Assembly: GCA_013821455.1 (NCBI GenBank)
Contig: JACDGS010000003.1
Location: 1 to 64,000, forward strand
Source: Chthoniobacterales bacterium
GTDB lineage: Bacteria > Verrucomicrobiota > Verrucomicrobiia > Chthoniobacterales > UBA10450
Length of the DNA stretch: 64,000 nucleotides
Reading direction: 5' to 3'
Below are positions 62,676 to 64,000 of the stretch, in pieces (the first letter of the stretch is position 1; each line of letters begins with the position of its first letter). A model generated the notes under the pieces. That model made no database searches, was not told the origin of the DNA, and worked only from the letters and a program-made list of their open reading frames with translations. A program made the translations under genes and the position numbers.

Positions 62676-62757
62676 GCGATAGCTCACACTAGCGCAGCAA
62701 GGCCGGGCCGCTTCGCGCGCATTCAGGCTGTATGCTTATCCCGCTCCGAGAGTCGCC

Positions 62758-63579
62758 TTACGGCAACTCGGTGATCGTCACCTCGGCCACATTGCTTCCA
62801 GTATTCGCGCGATCGAAGTGGTTCAACTGGCTGCCTGGATAAATGTTGAACCCATGCAAAACGAGCGGGCCAAATCCGGGATGGCGGTGAATCACAGGAA
62901 TGACATCGGGATGAGTGCCAGTACCGGGCACAGTTTGACCGAAGAAGGCTGTGTCCGTGCTGCTCTCGGTATTGACCTCCGTGCCGGCATCGAAGAGGGT
63001 CGCGTTCGAAACCTTGAACCGGATGGGACCTAGCCCGCCGTTAAAGAGCCCGTTGCTATCGTAGATGCGGATCGGATGCGCGGAGTCGGTTCCGAAGAAG
63101 GCGTCGTTACTAGGCACCAGCATCACGATGAAACTCAGATACTGACTTTTCAGGTTGAGCGGATCCACGGTGAGGGTTGCCACCAAGGTGCCGCCGGGCG
63201 CGGTAGGTCCGCCGATGGTAACCTGCTGCGAACCGCCCGAGTAGGCGGCGAAGATATCATACTGGCAAGGGTTGGCGGTATTGTAAACCGTGGGATCCCC
63301 GGCGCAGACATTCGGGGGACCGGAAAGGAGAGTTGGATTGGTGGTATCCCCGCTGACGCCATCTTCCGCAATGTGCTGGATACCGGAAGCAGCAGGTTGC
63401 CCTACCATGTAAGTTGGGAAGTTGCCGTCATGCAATCCGATCCAGGGACGCATAATCCAAATGCCATCCTGTTCGGCGGTGTTTTTAATTGTGATCTGAA
63501 CAGTCGCCGCGTTTGCCTGTGCAGCGCCGAAAGTCGCCATGCCCAGGGCGAGAAGAATAACCGACGTTATAATTTTCAT
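62758..63579 (-). CDS. exported spondin-domain protein
   Basis: Exported protein of 273 residues; signal peptide about 1-23 (ending ANAAT). The mature part is a Spondin_N domain: VQITIKNTAEQDGIWIMRPWIGLHDG near the start, GGTLVATLTVDPLNLKSQYLSFIVMLVPSNDAF in the middle, and a C-terminal sandwich. Bacterial spondin proteins are secreted and probably bind surfaces. ATG 63579 is used; a frame 15 codons longer has no signal function. It converges with the aldo/keto reductase over a hairpin. Confidence 0.82.
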   Translation of the reverse strand: MKIITSVILLALGMATFGAAQANAATVQITIKNTAEQDGIWIMRPWIGLHDGNFPTYMVGQPAASGIQHIAEDGVSGDTTNPTLLSGPPNVCAGDPTVYNTANPCQYDIFAAYSGGSQQVTIGGPTAPGGTLVATLTVDPLNLKSQYLSFIVMLVPSNDAFFGTDSAHPIRIYDSNGLFNGGLGPIRFKVSNATLFDAGTEVNTESSTDTAFFGQTVPGTGTHPDVIPVIHRHPGFGPLVLHGFNIYPGSQLNHFDRANTGSNVAEVTITELP

Positions 63580-64000
63580 AACAATAAACCTGCGCCCTTC
63601 CGTGGCTCTGTCAATGGGCATCAAGACCTAAACGCATTGTATTTTCTTTTCCCGTTATAGCTTGTGAAATTAGGTCGCCAGGAGAAGGACGGATCACTTG
63701 CTCCGGCGTCCATCTGCGCACGCGGGATCGTGGTAGCTTCTCGATCTGCTTCGTAAAGACACCGGACCGCACCACTGCCGCCGCTTTTAACCGCTATCTC
63801 ACCGGCCAGGTCCTGGCCGACTGCGCATCGCTGAAGTGGCCGGGGCTGTTCGTTAGGCGCTGCCAGTTTCCGCGGGCGGTCGATCGCTTTCTTGTCCCGG
63901 CGACGGCGACCCGTTAATACTTGTCCGCCGGCAAACTGGCCGAGCTGGCAACGTTTATTCGCGAGCGGGACAACGCCGCTGCGGACCGTCAGATCGATAC
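63580..64000 (+). other. right end of window, possible coding remnant
   Basis: After the spondin gene I see no complete gene. Around 63695-63918 a + strand frame without start reads protein-like sequence (for example AFNRYLTGQVLADCASLKWP), ends at a stop near 63918, and another frame after it (LSAGKLAELATFIRERDNAA) runs to the edge. These may be the decayed or frameshifted start of a gene continuing outside. One TCGTTAGG word is at 63850. Confidence 0.3.

Overview
This window is a GC-rich bacterial chromosome segment. The gene families point to Verrucomicrobiota, probably a soil spartobacterial or Chthoniobacterales-like lineage: CRTAC1/ASPIC-UnbV surface protein, autotransporter-associated beta-strand proteins, paired secreted-hydrolase modules, GlnRS beside AroE, and SPFH proteins beside a zinc ABC importer. 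The phylum is an inference; no rRNA gene is present to confirm it. No prophage, integrase, transposase or CRISPR array is visible.

Layout. 1-2 kb: end of an ABC exporter operon. 2.3-14.4 kb: one long + strand metal-homeostasis run made of a small His-rich membrane protein, a two-gene DUF318/DUF1980 permease, a Zn-type cell-wall amidase, three consecutive SPFH (HflK/HflC-like) proteins, a His-rich P1B-type ATPase and a Zn/Mn ABC importer (binding protein, ATPase, permease). 14.4-19 kb: M3 peptidase and a surface FG-GAP protein. 19.1-31.7 kb: housekeeping genes (tRNA-Arg, tilS, gltX, glnS, aroE, proC, nadA) mixed with a nucleotidyltransferase toxin-like pair, a secreted metzincin and a nuclease-HhH protein. 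31.9-39.8 kb: a type I restriction-modification operon (hsdM, hsdS, a YhcG-type PD-(D/E)XK gene, hsdR) carrying in-frame palindromic insertions. 40-43.3 kb: potassium transport (kup, TMEM175). 43.7-49.2 kb: CHASE2 protein, TRAFs-binding/patatin protein and a Kelch protein. 49.7-51.6 kb: ECF sigma, a probable membrane anti-sigma and two CpxP/Spy-like proteins. 52-63.6 kb: mostly secreted proteins, including two broken autotransporter-type genes, a DUF885 protein, M28 peptidase, Tat-exported aldo/keto reductase and a spondin-domain protein.

The strongest unexplained signal is a short word, CCTAACGA (reverse TCGTTAGG). I located about 73 exact copies by eye, roughly balanced between strands, where about two are expected by chance. 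Inside genes it is read in every permitted frame through rare codons (TTA, CTA, AGG). Between genes it extends to GCCTAACGAGTAWAGGAC, sometimes as inverted pairs, and in several genes it supplies the stop codon. It resembles a DNA uptake sequence or another genome-wide iterated element. It is scarce in the restriction operon, the patatin gene and most of 52-61 kb, which suggests those parts arrived more recently.

The second signal is the restriction operon. hsdR contains a complete DUF559 endonuclease domain framed by inverted palindromes, inserted in frame; hsdM contains the same palindrome in frame; and the yhcG-like gene contains four different in-frame hairpins. hsdM has also lost one base near its 3' end, separating its last ~65 codons.
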